Shown: positions 1-9,221 of the stretch, piece by piece
Layout: every line of letters starts with the position of its first letter
Numbering within the stretch: position 1 is the first letter of the stretch
DNA from: an uncultured Saprospiraceae bacterium
GTDB lineage: Bacteria > Bacteroidota > Bacteroidia > Chitinophagales > Saprospiraceae
NCBI GenBank assembly: GCA_943788055.1
Contig: CALSOU010000004.1
Coordinates: forward strand, 248,001 to 312,000
Direction of reading: 5' to 3'
DNA: 64,000 nt
Notes under the pieces: model-generated
Told to the model about the DNA's origin: nothing
What the model saw: only the letters and a program-made list of their open reading frames with translations
Database searches by the model: none
Translations under genes and position numbers: made by a program

Positions 1-14
1 AAGTCAAAGCAAGT

Positions 15-992
15 TTGAGCAGAGTCCCCAAAAAGAAAAGTAGAAGAGGTAGAATCATTCAAGCATTTGCTTGGCTTATTCTAGCTATTATTCTGTACCG
101 GTTTGTTTATCGGGATATTAAACTTAGTTCGTTTATTAATGAGTTGAGTTCGATTAGCGAGATGCGATCTATATTACTTTTTAGTATTTCTGTTTTGTTG
201 ATGCCTTTGAATTGGTTACTTGAAAGCAAAAAATGGCAATCAAGTTTGAGAGGCATTGTTAGGCTAACTACCGCTAAGGCCTTTCTTTATGTCTTTCAAG
301 GAATTAGTTTGGGCATCGTCAGTCCAGGTCGCATTGGAGAGTATGGAGGTCGCGTCATTTATCTACCCAAAGAGTCTCAAGTATCTGGAGCTTTAGGCGT
401 TTTTCGATGCAGTCTTGCACAAAATCTAATGAATATCGGAATCGGAATTTGGGGGTTTTTGATATTATCGCCAACTCTAAATGGTTTTGCAGATATCAAT
501 GATGTACTCATTTACGCATTCGGTTCTGCCGTTCTCATTGCAATATTTGTGGCTTATATTCAATTACCTTGGCTTGTAGGAAAACTAGTTAGGATCTCTC
601 TTGTGAAAAAATGGATTCCTTCTCAATTAGAAAGTCAAACGAATCGCTTAACTTTTGAAGCTAATATTAGGATCGTTATTTTTTCATTGCTAAGATATGC
701 TGTATATGCCGCTCAGTACATTATAATTCTTTTGGCTTTTGGTATCGAGATACAGCCGATTCAGTATTTAGCAGGAGTTGCGTTGATATTTGCAATTCAG
801 TCTCTTTTGCCGTTAACGCCTCTGTTGCAATTTACAATACGAGGTTCAATTGCTGTTTTTGTATTTGCTTCGATAACACAACAAGAGGCCTCACTTGTAT
901 TAAGTAGTTATGCTATGTGGCTGCTCAATTTATTAGTTCCCGCTATTTTTGGCGTAGGCTCATTGCTCTTGATGAAAGTAAGCAATCAGTAG
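15..992 (+). CDS. Flippase-like integral membrane protein (LPG synthase TM / AglD family)
   Basis: The protein has about 325 residues with a short basic N-terminus and roughly eight hydrophobic segments, consistent with an inner-membrane protein. The motif SPGRIGEYGGR near residues 103-113 is typical of the lysylphosphatidylglycerol synthase transmembrane region / UPF0104 family, whose members are thought to move lipids or lipid-linked sugars across the membrane. There is no soluble aminoacyl-transferase domain, so it is not a full MprF enzyme and the substrate cannot be read from the sequence. The first usable start here is TTG at 15. The frame is open to the window edge, so the true start may lie upstream. 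A hairpin with a T-run follows at 1070-1097. Confidence 0.75.
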   Translation: MSRVPKKKSRRGRIIQAFAWLILAIILYRFVYRDIKLSSFINELSSISEMRSILLFSISVLLMPLNWLLESKKWQSSLRGIVRLTTAKAFLYVFQGISLGIVSPGRIGEYGGRVIYLPKESQVSGALGVFRCSLAQNLMNIGIGIWGFLILSPTLNGFADINDVLIYAFGSAVLIAIFVAYIQLPWLVGKLVRISLVKKWIPSQLESQTNRLTFEANIRIVIFSLLRYAVYAAQYIIILLAFGIEIQPIQYLAGVALIFAIQSLLPLTPLLQFTIRGSIAVFVFASITQQEASLVLSSYAMWLLNLLVPAIFGVGSLLLMKVSNQ

Positions 993-1069
993 ACTATTCT
1001 CATTGATTTGTCAAGGAAATAGAAATCGAACTGTAGACGTATGGTGTAGCCGAAACAAGTTAGCTGAGC

Positions 1070-1097
1070 GGATCCGAAGCTAGCCTCGGATCCTTTT
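1070..1097 (+). terminator. Rho-independent terminator after the flippase-like gene
   Basis: An 8 bp perfect stem, GGATCCGA (1070-1077) with TCGGATCC (1086-1093), has an 8-nt loop and is followed on the + strand by TTTT. It lies 78 bp after the stop of the upstream gene and overlaps the 3' end of the convergent lipoprotein gene. The T-tract is only on the + side. Confidence 0.6.
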
Positions 1098-1664
1098 GAG
1101 AACTGCCCTTTGGTATGTTTTTGTTTGATAGGAATTAACAGGAGGAATGACATTTTCGTTTACTTTCATGTCACCTGTAGTATTAATGATTTCAATAGGA
1201 CCTGCGATTACTTCAAAAACCATGTCATCTTCAAGGAATGTATTCATAGTCGTAAGAAGCGTACCTCCTACATCAAAAGTAGAAATCAGCTTATTTTCAA
1301 AAAGAAAACAGTCTAAGATAATTCCGTTGTCTTCATCGATTTTGTAATGATTACGTTCCTTATTATGCATGAGTAGAAGGTATGGACGTCTGTCTTCTTG
1401 GTCCCCAGGATTGTATATTAATTCCCATTGAAATACAACAGGGTCTAGCGTTTCATCGATTAAAACAGCCATGGGGACCGTTTGAAGAAGGCTATCTACT
1501 CCATAAATTTCCAATTGTCCTTCCCAATATCCCAGCACATCATACGGGAAATCGAGCGAGATATTCTGAGATTGTTGCGCTTCGTCTAGTTTTAAGGTCT
1601 TTTGTCGAGCTTTGCAGGAAATTAGCCCGATAAGAATTATTATTGTAGCTAGATACCTAAACAT
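1080..1664 (-). CDS. Hypothetical lipoprotein
   Basis: The 194-residue product starts with a hydrophobic stretch and a lipobox, LISC, with the acylated cysteine near residue 17. It should therefore be processed by signal peptidase II and anchored in a membrane. The rest is soluble and rich in beta-strand-like segments; I recognise no domain. It runs convergent with the gene before it and divergent from the M1 peptidase, whose start is only about 30 bp away, so the two share a very short regulatory region. Function unknown. Confidence 0.7.
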   Translation of the reverse strand: MFRYLATIIILIGLISCKARQKTLKLDEAQQSQNISLDFPYDVLGYWEGQLEIYGVDSLLQTVPMAVLIDETLDPVVFQWELIYNPGDQEDRRPYLLLMHNKERNHYKIDEDNGIILDCFLFENKLISTFDVGGTLLTTMNTFLEDDMVFEVIAGPIEIINTTGDMKVNENVIPPVNSYQTKTYQRAVLKRIRG

Positions 1665-1694
1665 AGAATTTTTCTTTGTAAAAATTTGAAACAG

Positions 1695-4600
1695 ATGATG
1701 ATCAGATTAGTAAAGCATTCAGAGACCTTTTTCTCCTTTCAATACACTAAAAGTAATAGAATCTCTACGATTGGACATTCTATTTGCTTGATTATTGTGT
1801 GCTTTTTGATTACTTCAAATGCGATTAATGCACAAATGGTGAATCGAGCCTCTTCTGAGAAGTCTTTCGAACCATATTTCCAACAGACGGTAAATACAAC
1901 CATCGATGTAAGCTTGGACGATGTGAAGCATCGATTGGATGGTAGCATCTCAATGGATTATATAAATAATTCTCCAGATGTGTTGGACACTATCTTCATA
2001 CATCTATGGGCAAATGCCTACAAGGATCGAACGACTGCTTTCGCCAAACAACAATTGAGAAACAAAAACACGAAGTTTCACTATGCACAAGATTCTAGCA
2101 GAGGGAACTTTGAAGCACTTGATTTTAAAGTGGATGGACAATCGGTTCAACATCAGTACTACGAAAACAATCCAGATATCGTATTCATTATCTTGCCAGA
2201 AAGTTTAAAGCCTGAAGGCCAAGTAATAATTTCGACTCCATTGAAGTTGAAAATTCCAGCGTCATTTAGTCGTTTGGGTCATGTAGGAAGTTCATACCAG
2301 ATGACTCAATGGTTTCCTAAGCCTGCTGTATATGATCGCGATGGTTGGCACCCAATGCCTTACTTGAATCAAGGAGAGTTTTATTCAGAGTTTGGGTCGT
2401 ATGATGTTACGATTACACTGCCGGAGAATTATGTTGTTGCTTCAACTGGTGTTTTACAGAATGAATCAGAAATTCTGTTCCTAGAAGCGAAAATGAAGGA
2501 AACCAAAGCTAGGGACCAGGATTCAATTCGTGATAATTCTTTTCCGGAGTCAAGCTCCAAAATGAAAACCATACGTTATTTGGCAGAAAACGTCCATGAC
2601 TTCGGTTGGTTTGCAGATAAGAGATTTTATGTTGAGAAAGGTCAAGTAACATTAAGCAACGGTAAGTATGCAGATACATATGTCTTTTACACCGATACAG
2701 AAAAAAGTATGTGGCAAGATGCTTTAGGCTACGTGGATCGTTCCGTTAAGTTTTACTCTGAAAAAGTTGGGAATTATCCATATCCACATGCGACTGCTGT
2801 ACAGAGTGCACTTAGTGCCGGAGGAGGAATGGAATATCCTATGATTACGGTTATTGGCGCTATGGGTCAACCACAGGCATTGGATGGTGTAATTACCCAT
2901 GAGGTAGGACACAATTGGTTTTACGGGATACTTGGATTCAACGAGCGTGACCATCCATGGTTGGACGAAGGTTTGAATTCATACTATGATCATCGCTATG
3001 ATCAGATGTACTACGATGCACCCATGACTATGGGACTACCTAAGCGAATAGTAGGAAACCTTCCGACAAGTGCTATGCAATTTATTCTTCGTGCACAGAT
3101 GAAGAGAGGGCACGCTCAAGATCCATCATTGCACTCTGCTGAGTTTAGTAATTTCAATTATTTTCTAGGTTGTTACGAAAAGCCGGCCCTTGCGTTCGAA
3201 TTTTTAGAGCAGTATTTGGGCGTTGAACGATTTGATAAGATCATGCATAGCTTGTACGATAAGTGGGAATTCAAACATCCTGGTCCAGACGATGTAATTG
3301 CACATTTCAATAAAGAATCAGGAGAGGATTTGAGTTGGTTTTTCGATGGCTTTATCTATAGTTCGGATGAAGTAAATTACAAGATATCCAATATTAAGCA
3401 AGAAGGGGAGAATTACAAGATTAAAATAAAGAATACGGGAGATGTGAATGCACCGTTTCCTATCACCGCATACAAGAAAGGAACGGCAGTCGAAACAAAG
3501 TGGTACGATTCAGTAGAATCCTCCGATGTAGTAGATTTTCCAAATGGTGATTACGATTATTTTGTAGTTGATTCGTCTTACACGATGCTTGACTGGAATA
3601 TGGATAATAACTATAAGAAATCCACAGGCATTAATATGCTAAAAATTGGTTATGCTACGGGATTTGATCGGATGGATAAAAAGCAGTTATATCTTCTACC
3701 AGCTCTTGGCTACAATGTAAATGATGGTTTTATGGCAGGACTGCACTTGAACAACCTGTCTTTACCTTATCCAAGATTGAAGTTTGTGGCTAATACAATG
3801 TACGGATTCAATAGTCAAAAGATTGTTGGTACTGCACTATTGCGATATGACCAAGTAGTACATAAAGGCGCCCTGCAACGAGTAAGCTATAAGCTTGGTT
3901 CAAAGCAATTTAGTTTGGGACAAGATCTCGGACTTGAAAATCGAGCAGATTATGGAACGATCACACCATCTGTTACTTTTCATCTTATGCATGGTGAAGG
4001 TTCTTTATGGACCTCAAAAGTGGAGCTTAAGAATACATTTGTACGATTTAGTAATGTCGATAAATTTGGTGATACTGGTGAAACAACAGCAGATAATATT
4101 TATACGAAAGCAAGTTATGATATTCAGTACGCTTCTGTACTTGCTCCTTTTGAGGCCTCATTTTCTGCTGAATATGCAAATTATGAAAATGTTTTTCCAG
4201 AAGAACGACTTCAAAGTGTTCGACTAGATCTAGAAGCAAAGCAGACTTACGCATTCATGAAGAGTAAAAATCTATCGGTGCGATTTTATGGAGCAATTTT
4301 CCCATACACAGAATTCAATAGTACAACGGGAAATAATGCATCTTACGGAGGAGTAAATAACAATATAAATTTGATACACACTGCCGATGCGGATCATGCT
4401 TTTGAAGACTATTTCTTTGGACGAGATATGCAGGGTGGTATAAATGCAAATCAAGTAGGTCAGAGATTCGGAGCTTTTAAGGTTGGGGGTCAAGATGTAA
4501 GTGCTAATCATTTGGGACAATCTGACCAAGCTGCTTTTGCAGTGAATTTGGTAACCGATATTCCAATTAAAAAAATACCATCACTATTCAAACTTTACTT

Positions 4601-4835
4601 TGATTTTGGAGGCTACATGTCAAACAGACAAACTAGCATTGGACATGAATTTGAGACGATTTACAGTGGAGGAATTATGTTTAATGGACTCGACTTTGTG
4701 AATGTTTATTTCCCGATTTTAATGTCGGAAAATATTCGTGTTTCACAGCCTGTTAATTATTTTAGTAGAGTAAGTTTTACGTTTGATTTGAACAAATTGA
4801 ACCTAATTGATCTTTACAATAATTATAAAATCTAA
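1695..4835 (+). CDS. Secreted M1-family zinc metallopeptidase with long C-terminal region
   Basis: The gluzincin zinc site is clear: HEVGHNW near residue 400 supplies two histidines and the catalytic glutamate, and WLDEGLNSY about 20 residues later supplies the third ligand. GGGMEYPM upstream matches the GxMEN exopeptidase region of M1 enzymes. A hydrophobic signal segment ending in NAINAQ lies near residues 27-47, so the enzyme is exported. Residues beyond about 600 are rich in aromatic beta strands and could form a barrel or repeat domain, making the protein longer than the usual 600-900 residues. ATG at 1695 is preferred; a TTG at 1686 would add three residues. Probably a general peptidase for peptide uptake (inference). 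Confidence 0.88.
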   Translation: MMIRLVKHSETFFSFQYTKSNRISTIGHSICLIIVCFLITSNAINAQMVNRASSEKSFEPYFQQTVNTTIDVSLDDVKHRLDGSISMDYINNSPDVLDTIFIHLWANAYKDRTTAFAKQQLRNKNTKFHYAQDSSRGNFEALDFKVDGQSVQHQYYENNPDIVFIILPESLKPEGQVIISTPLKLKIPASFSRLGHVGSSYQMTQWFPKPAVYDRDGWHPMPYLNQGEFYSEFGSYDVTITLPENYVVASTGVLQNESEILFLEAKMKETKARDQDSIRDNSFPESSSKMKTIRYLAENVHDFGWFADKRFYVEKGQVTLSNGKYADTYVFYTDTEKSMWQDALGYVDRSVKFYSEKVGNYPYPHATAVQSALSAGGGMEYPMITVIGAMGQPQALDGVITHEVGHNWFYGILGFNERDHPWLDEGLNSYYDHRYDQMYYDAPMTMGLPKRIVGNLPTSAMQFILRAQMKRGHAQDPSLHSAEFSNFNYFLGCYEKPALAFEFLEQYLGVERFDKIMHSLYDKWEFKHPGPDDVIAHFNKESGEDLSWFFDGFIYSSDEVNYKISNIKQEGENYKIKIKNTGDVNAPFPITAYKKGTAVETKWYDSVESSDVVDFPNGDYDYFVVDSSYTMLDWNMDNNYKKSTGINMLKIGYATGFDRMDKKQLYLLPALGYNVNDGFMAGLHLNNLSLPYPRLKFVANTMYGFNSQKIVGTALLRYDQVVHKGALQRVSYKLGSKQFSLGQDLGLENRADYGTITPSVTFHLMHGEGSLWTSKVELKNTFVRFSNVDKFGDTGETTADNIYTKASYDIQYASVLAPFEASFSAEYANYENVFPEERLQSVRLDLEAKQTYAFMKSKNLSVRFYGAIFPYTEFNSTTGNNASYGGVNNNINLIHTADADHAFEDYFFGRDMQGGINANQVGQRFGAFKVGGQDVSANHLGQSDQAAFAVNLVTDIPIKKIPSLFKLYFDFGGYMSNRQTSIGHEFETIYSGGIMFNGLDFVNVYFPILMSENIRVSQPVNYFSRVSFTFDLNKLNLIDLYNNYKI

Positions 4836-4903
4836 TCGAATACAATAATTTTGAGTTTTATTAGGTTTGTTCAATCAAAAATTGAAAAGCTAATATTTAA
4901 GGT

Positions 4904-5374
4904 ATGAAATTAACAGAAGCAGATAAAGCGCCAGATTTTGCATTGTATTCAAGTGAAAAGCAAGAAGTGAGTTTGAAAGACTACACTGATAAAAATCTTG
5001 TTATACTTTTTTTCCCACTTGCTTTTACTGGAGTATGCACAACTGAGCTTTGCACGATTAGAGATAACTACAATAAGTATTTAGAATTAAATACAGAAGT
5101 TGTTGCCATAAGTGTTGATTCACCATTCGTTCTTGAAAAATTCAAAGAACAAGAATCGTATAACTTTCCTTTGCTTTCCGACTTCAATAAAGATGTTTCA
5201 AGGTCCTATGGAGCTTTGTACAATGAGTTTGTTCTTGGAATGAAAGAAGTTAGCAAGCGATCTGCTTTCGTTGTGGATAAATCAGGAACTATTAGATATG
5301 CTGAGGTGTTAGAAAATGCGGGTGAATTGCCTAACTTTGCAGCAATTGAGGAAGTACTTTCCACACTAAAATAA
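4904..5374 (+). CDS. Peroxiredoxin (AhpC/TSA, BCP-like)
   Basis: The 156-residue thioredoxin-fold protein carries the peroxidatic motif PLAFTGVC with Cys45 and a second cysteine at 50. The C-x4-C spacing is seen in BCP/PrxQ-type atypical two-cysteine peroxiredoxins. No signal peptide is present, so it should act in the cytoplasm, reducing hydrogen peroxide and organic hydroperoxides with electrons from thioredoxin. It lies 9 bp before clpS on the same strand and may be co-transcribed with the N-degron genes. The family call is firm; the exact subfamily (BCP or AhpE) is less so. Confidence 0.88.
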   Translation: MKLTEADKAPDFALYSSEKQEVSLKDYTDKNLVILFFPLAFTGVCTTELCTIRDNYNKYLELNTEVVAISVDSPFVLEKFKEQESYNFPLLSDFNKDVSRSYGALYNEFVLGMKEVSKRSAFVVDKSGTIRYAEVLENAGELPNFAAIEEVLSTLK

Positions 5375-5383
5375 ACTTTTTTT

Positions 5384-5698
5384 ATGAATTTGAATATACT
5401 AGATTCAATGTCTGATACTGAAGAACTAATTGATTTGGATGAGTTGCAGGATGTTGGTCAAGGGTCGCAATTAATTGTTTACAACGATGATGTAAATACA
5501 TTTAATTGGGTAATTCAGTGTTTTATAGAAGTTTGTAAGCATAGCTTTGAGCAAGCTGAGCAGTTATCTTTGATGATTCATTACACTGGAAAAGCTTGTG
5601 CAAAAACAGATAAATTTGAGGTTCTAAAACCGATGAAAGATGCATTGGTGGAACGAGGGTTGTCAGCTGTTATCGAGTCGACGAAAAATCATAAATGA
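5384..5698 (+). CDS. clpS: ATP-dependent Clp protease adaptor ClpS
   Basis: At 104 residues this is the normal size for ClpS. The core motif VYNDDVNTFNWVI near residues 30-42 and the later histidine/glycine segment MIHYTGKA match the N-degron binding pocket and the ClpA/ClpC docking face. ClpS delivers proteins with bulky hydrophobic N-terminal residues to the ClpAP-type protease. Its stop overlaps the aat start by 4 bp (ATGA), implying translational coupling to the enzyme that attaches Leu or Phe to N-termini. Both steps of the N-degron pathway are therefore encoded together. Confidence 0.93.
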   Translation: MNLNILDSMSDTEELIDLDELQDVGQGSQLIVYNDDVNTFNWVIQCFIEVCKHSFEQAEQLSLMIHYTGKACAKTDKFEVLKPMKDALVERGLSAVIESTKNHK

Positions 5699-6342
5699 TT
5701 CATATTCTCAGCGGAAAACTAGAATTTCCTTCTGCTGAAGATGCTAGCTCACAAGGAATTGTTGCAGTAGGCGGAGACTTGTCGTCAGACAGGTTATTAC
5801 TAGCTTATAAGAGCGGAATCTTTCCATGGTACAATGAACACGATCCTATAATTTGGTGGTCTTTAGATCCACGGATGGTACTCTATCCCAGAGATCTGAA
5901 GGTTTCTAAAAGTATGCGTCCCTACTTTAATCAACAAAAATATAGAGTAACATTCAATCAAGCATTCGGTATAGTAATTCGAAATTGTAAAGCTAGCCAA
6001 CGGGGTGGTCAAGAGGGCACTTGGATTACTGGAGATATTGTAGAGGCCTACGAAAAGCTTCATGAACTAGGATATGCAAAATCCGTTGAAGTTTGGGAAG
6101 GACATGATTTGGTCGGCGGATTGTATGGAGTTGATTTGGGCAGAGTATTTTGCGGCGAATCGATGTTTAGCTACAAAAGCAATGCTAGCAAGTTCGGATT
6201 TATTTCTTTGGTTAAGAAACTTGAAGAGCTTGATTACCGATTTATCGATTGCCAGCAAGATACGCAACATCTTCGATCTTTGGGAGCATGCCCGATTCCC
6301 AGAAAAAGATTTCTGAAAGAACTGCACGAAGCCATCGATTAA
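5695..6342 (+). CDS. aat: Leucyl/phenylalanyl-tRNA--protein transferase
   Basis: Family signatures are GIFPWYNEHDPIIWWSLDPR near residues 41-60 and GGLYGVDLGRVFCGESMFS in the middle, followed by SNASKFG. Aat transfers Leu or Phe from tRNA to proteins with N-terminal Arg or Lys, creating the degron read by ClpS. The length of 215 residues is normal. The 4 bp overlap with clpS supports one operon. A 750 bp region with few coding signals follows. Confidence 0.93.
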   Translation: MIHILSGKLEFPSAEDASSQGIVAVGGDLSSDRLLLAYKSGIFPWYNEHDPIIWWSLDPRMVLYPRDLKVSKSMRPYFNQQKYRVTFNQAFGIVIRNCKASQRGGQEGTWITGDIVEAYEKLHELGYAKSVEVWEGHDLVGGLYGVDLGRVFCGESMFSYKSNASKFGFISLVKKLEELDYRFIDCQQDTQHLRSLGACPIPRKRFLKELHEAID

Positions 6343-6361
6343 TGTGTTTTAGCCTTCCATT

Positions 6362-6577
6362 TCAAAGGCATCGATAGTATTGAATTTCTGCTAAAGTTTC
6401 ATCAGCTTGATTTTGATTAGTCTGAGTACCTTTATTTCCGGAACTTACTGAGAAGGCAGGAGCGGCAAATCCTAGTTTTTGAGATTCTGAGCATTCTGAT
6501 TCAGCTGCAGGACCTTGATAGCTTGATTGATGTTGTGTTTCGTTGGTTGGAGTTGCCACAAGAGGTGATTTGATCAT
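6362..6577 (-). CDS. Small hypothetical ORF, Ser/Gln/Asn-rich
   Basis: A 71-codon frame with ATG start opposes aat, 19 bp past its stop. The product is rich in Ser, Gln, Ala and Asn, has two cysteines and no signal or membrane segment, and I recognise no family. The composition is not obviously that of a shadow frame, since nothing is coded opposite it, but no ribosome-binding site or conserved motif proves it. A chance ORF in a long spacer remains possible. Confidence 0.35.
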   Translation of the reverse strand: MIKSPLVATPTNETQHQSSYQGPAAESECSESQKLGFAAPAFSVSSGNKGTQTNQNQADETLAEIQYYRCL

Positions 6578-6643
6578 AATTAGAGAAATGTAAGGCTCAC
6601 CGCCCTAGAGTAGTTTGAAGGAGTCACGCAAAATAAGACAAGG

Positions 6644-6683
6644 TAAATAATTGATAATGAGGTAGTAACGAAGAGTGTACCAC
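6644..6683. repeat. Recurring intergenic motif, copy 1
   Basis: TAAATAATTGATAAT (reverse complement ATTATCAATTATTTA) is followed after about 16 nt by GTGTACCAC. Similar pairs occur at 6810, 47992 and 56855, always between genes. Confidence 0.35.
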
Positions 6684-6809
6684 GAGGTTGTCGATAGTTA
6701 TAGGATCGCTAAATTTAAGTTTTTGGTAGAATACAAATTAGGTCTCAGGTGCGTACTTTTCATTTACACCTTGGTGAGATTTATTATATTTTTTTTCATA
6801 CAAACGTAT

Positions 6810-6847
6810 GGTTATCGATTGTCTATGAAGAGTGTAGTACACTGAGA
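6810..6847. repeat. Recurring intergenic motif, copy 2
   Basis: GGTTATCGATTGTCTATGAA is followed directly by GAGTGTAGTACACTGAG, in which AGTGTAGTACACT is close to palindromic. Same architecture as the copies at 47992 and 56855. Confidence 0.35.
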
Positions 6848-7061
6848 TGGTTAATGAGTCAACTTAGAATCTCACTTTTGACAAAGTCTTTTTTCATCTT
6901 GTATTGGTGAATATTATGAAAGAACAATGACTTGTTTTCTGTAACTGAACGATACAACTGAAAAGCCTCTTACCAAGCAGTATTTTTCTAAAGTTTACCA
7001 AAACAATTTTCGTTATTTAGATGTTTTCTAAGGAGTACACCGTAAAAGAAAAGCTAAGTGC

Positions 7062-7069
7062 TATATTTG
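7062..7069 (+). promoter_or_regulatory. Putative -7 box of the isc promoter
   Basis: TATATTTG matches the Bacteroidota housekeeping -7 consensus TAnnTTTG and lies 25 bp before the iscS start. No clear TTG -33 element is seen at the expected spacing. Confidence 0.45.
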
Positions 7070-7094
7070 CATTGATTTTCAAAAAAAATACTCG

Positions 7095-8315
7095 ATGAGC
7101 AAGAAGTTAATCTATTTAGACAATAATGCCACAACACCCTGTGATCCGCGTGTAGTTGAAGAGATGGTTCCTTACTTTTATGATTTGCATGGAAATGCAG
7201 CATCGAGAAATCATCCATTTGGATGGAGATCCGAAGAAGCGGTTGATTATGCGAGAGAGCAAATAGCTAATTTACTAAATGTCGACGCGAAGGAAATAAT
7301 TTTTACTTCTGGAGCAACTGAGGCTGATAATCTTGCTATCAAAGGAGTGTATGAAATGTACGCTCGTAAAGGTAACCATATCATTACCCTTGAAACAGAG
7401 CACAAAGCAGTTTTGGATACGTGCAAGAAATTGGAGAAGATGGGTGCAGAAGTGACTTATCTTAGGGTTGACAGATTAGGTCGAGTTGATTTAAAGGAAC
7501 TTGAGGCTGCAATTAAAGATAATACAATTCTTGTGTCAATCATGTGGGCTAATAACGAGACTGGAGTTATTCAAGACATGAAAGCGATAGGTGAAATTTG
7601 TAATCGTAAGGGCGTATTGCTGATGAGCGATGCAACTCAAGCAGTTGGAAAAATTCCAACGTTTCCAAAAGAAGTTGGTATACACTTGATGGCTTTTACT
7701 TCACATAAAATGTATGGACCAAAAGGTGTAGGCGCATTATTTGTTAATCGTAAAAACCCGAGGGTTAAAGTAACTGCTCAAATGGATGGCGGTGGTCATG
7801 AACGAGGTATGCGTTCAGGCACTTTGAATGTGCCAGGTATTGTAGGTTTTGGAAAAGCAGCAGAGTTGGCTCAAAAAGAAATGGCTGAAGAAGCTCAAAG
7901 ATTATCTGTTTTACGTGATAAGTTGGAGAAAACTTTGTGCGAAAGCTTAGAGGAAACATACATCAACGGTGATGTTGAAAATAGAATGCCGCACGTTACA
8001 AATATTTCATTTAAGCATGTTGAAGGAGAAGGCTTGATGATGACATTCAATCAAGAAATTGGTGTTTCCTCAGGGTCTGCTTGTACTTCTGCAAGTTTGG
8101 AACCTTCGTACGTATTGATTGCCCTAGGACTTGGAGACGATCTTGCGCACTCTTCTATAAGATTTAGCTTGGGCCGATTCACGACGGAAGAGGAAATCGA
8201 CTATACAATCGAAGAGATTTCCAATGGAGTAAATCATATGAGAAATCTTAGTCCAATTTGGGAAATGTACAAAGAAGGAGTTGATCTCGATGCGATCGAA
8301 TGGACTGCACACTAA
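7095..8315 (+). CDS. iscS: Cysteine desulfurase IscS
   Basis: This PLP enzyme of 406 residues removes sulfur from cysteine for iron-sulfur cluster assembly. The PLP lysine is Lys205 in [10 protein letters not shown], the substrate-binding histidine region is [11 protein letters not shown], and the mobile loop carries the persulfide cysteine Cys330 in [10 protein letters not shown]. That loop sequence is the group I IscS/NifS type rather than SufS. It is followed by iscU and iscA on the same strand, forming a compact isc cluster; no hscA, hscB or fdx follows in this window. Confidence 0.93.
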   Translation: MSKKLIYLDNNATTPCDPRVVEEMVPYFYDLHGNAASRNHPFGWRSEEAVDYAREQIANLLNVDAKEIIFTSGATEADNLAIKGVYEMYARKGNHIITLETEHKAVLDTCKKLEKMGAEVTYLRVDRLGRVDLKELEAAIKDNTILVSIMWANNETGVIQDMKAIGEICNRKGVLLMSDATQAVGKIPTFPKEVGIHLMAFTSHKMYGPKGVGALFVNRKNPRVKVTAQMDGGGHERGMRSGTLNVPGIVGFGKAAELAQKEMAEEAQRLSVLRDKLEKTLCESLEETYINGDVENRMPHVTNISFKHVEGEGLMMTFNQEIGVSSGSACTSASLEPSYVLIALGLGDDLAHSSIRFSLGRFTTEEEIDYTIEEISNGVNHMRNLSPIWEMYKEGVDLDAIEWTAH

Positions 8316-8399
8316 AGAAAGGAAACTTTAAATGTCGTGAGGGCGTTGGAATAAGCAATAGGAAACAATTCTACAAATCGAATAAATAAATAAATAAAA

Positions 8400-8783
8400 A
8401 TGGCTTACTCAGAAAAAGTATTGGATCATTTTAAGAATCCAAAAAATGTTGGTACACTTGATAAAAGTTCTAAGAATGTTGGAACAGGTCTTGTAGGAGC
8501 GCCTGAGTGTGGAGACGTAATGCGTTTGCAAATTCAAGTTGACGATAACACAGGAGTTATTGAAGATGCTAAATTTAAAACATTTGGCTGCGGTTCTGCA
8601 ATTGCTTCTTCTTCATTAGCAACTGAATGGTTGAAGGGTAAATCAATTGATGAAGCTTTGAGTATCGATAATATGACTATTGTCGAGGAATTAGCTTTAC
8701 CTCCAGTAAAGATTCACTGTTCAGTACTGGCAGAAGATGCGATCAAAGACGCCATTAAGGATTACCAAGAGAAAAACAAGTAG
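8400..8783 (+). CDS. iscU: Iron-sulfur cluster scaffold IscU
   Basis: The 127-residue scaffold has the three ligand cysteines at 37 (GAPECGD), 64 (GCGSA) and 107 (HCSV), with Asp39 in the regulatory position. The LPPVK motif near residues 100-104 is the binding site for the HscA chaperone, although hscA is not nearby. IscU receives sulfur from IscS and builds the cluster before transfer. It lies 84 bp after iscS. Confidence 0.93.
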   Translation: MAYSEKVLDHFKNPKNVGTLDKSSKNVGTGLVGAPECGDVMRLQIQVDDNTGVIEDAKFKTFGCGSAIASSSLATEWLKGKSIDEALSIDNMTIVEELALPPVKIHCSVLAEDAIKDAIKDYQEKNK

Positions 8784-8823
8784 TGATAGACCTGCCTTAT
8801 GTGGTAGGAGTAAATAAAATAAT

Positions 8824-9150
8824 ATGCTTTTTGTAGCAGATAGTGCAAAAGAGAAGATAAGTGAGTTAATGAACGGTGAATCACTAGATGATTCCTATTT
8901 CGTGCGAGTTTCTGTGACAAGCGGAGGCTGTTCTGGTCTTTCTTATGAGATGGATTTTGATAATGAATCAAGACCCGACGATCAGATTTTTGACGACAAT
9001 GATGTACGTGTTGTGACTGACCTCAAATCATTTCTTTACTTATGTAATACGACACTTGAGTTTTCAGGTGGTCTAGAAGGAAAAGGCTTTGTCTTCAATA
9101 ATCCAAACGCTAGTCGTACTTGTGGTTGTGGAGAATCTTTTGCAGTCTAA
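8824..9150 (+). CDS. iscA: A-type iron-sulfur carrier IscA
   Basis: The protein has 108 residues. The conserved cysteines are Cys36 in TSGGCSGLSYEM and Cys100 and Cys102 in SRTCGCGESF, the A-type carrier signature (HesB/IscA/SufA family). It carries iron or 2Fe-2S/4Fe-4S clusters from the scaffold to target enzymes. It is the third gene of the isc cluster, 40 bp after iscU. Assignment to IscA rather than ErpA or SufA rests on gene context. Confidence 0.9.
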   Translation: MLFVADSAKEKISELMNGESLDDSYFVRVSVTSGGCSGLSYEMDFDNESRPDDQIFDDNDVRVVTDLKSFLYLCNTTLEFSGGLEGKGFVFNNPNASRTCGCGESFAV

Positions 9151-9221
9151 GTAATATTTACGCATTTTTTTTTGCATCTCTCAGATGCGAGCTAATCTTC
9201 AAGAATTACCTTGAAATGATA

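Larger units (their letters stand above)
6578..7061. other. Long spacer upstream of iscS
   Basis: No convincing gene is visible in about 480 bp. The stretch holds two copies of a recurring intergenic motif (6644-6683 and 6810-6847) and AT-rich runs that lead to the iscS promoter. Confidence 0.5.

Noticed and set aside
9161-9195. Hairpin GCATCT/AGATGC after iscA as terminator
   Set aside because: The T-run lies before the stem on the + strand and no T-run follows on either strand.
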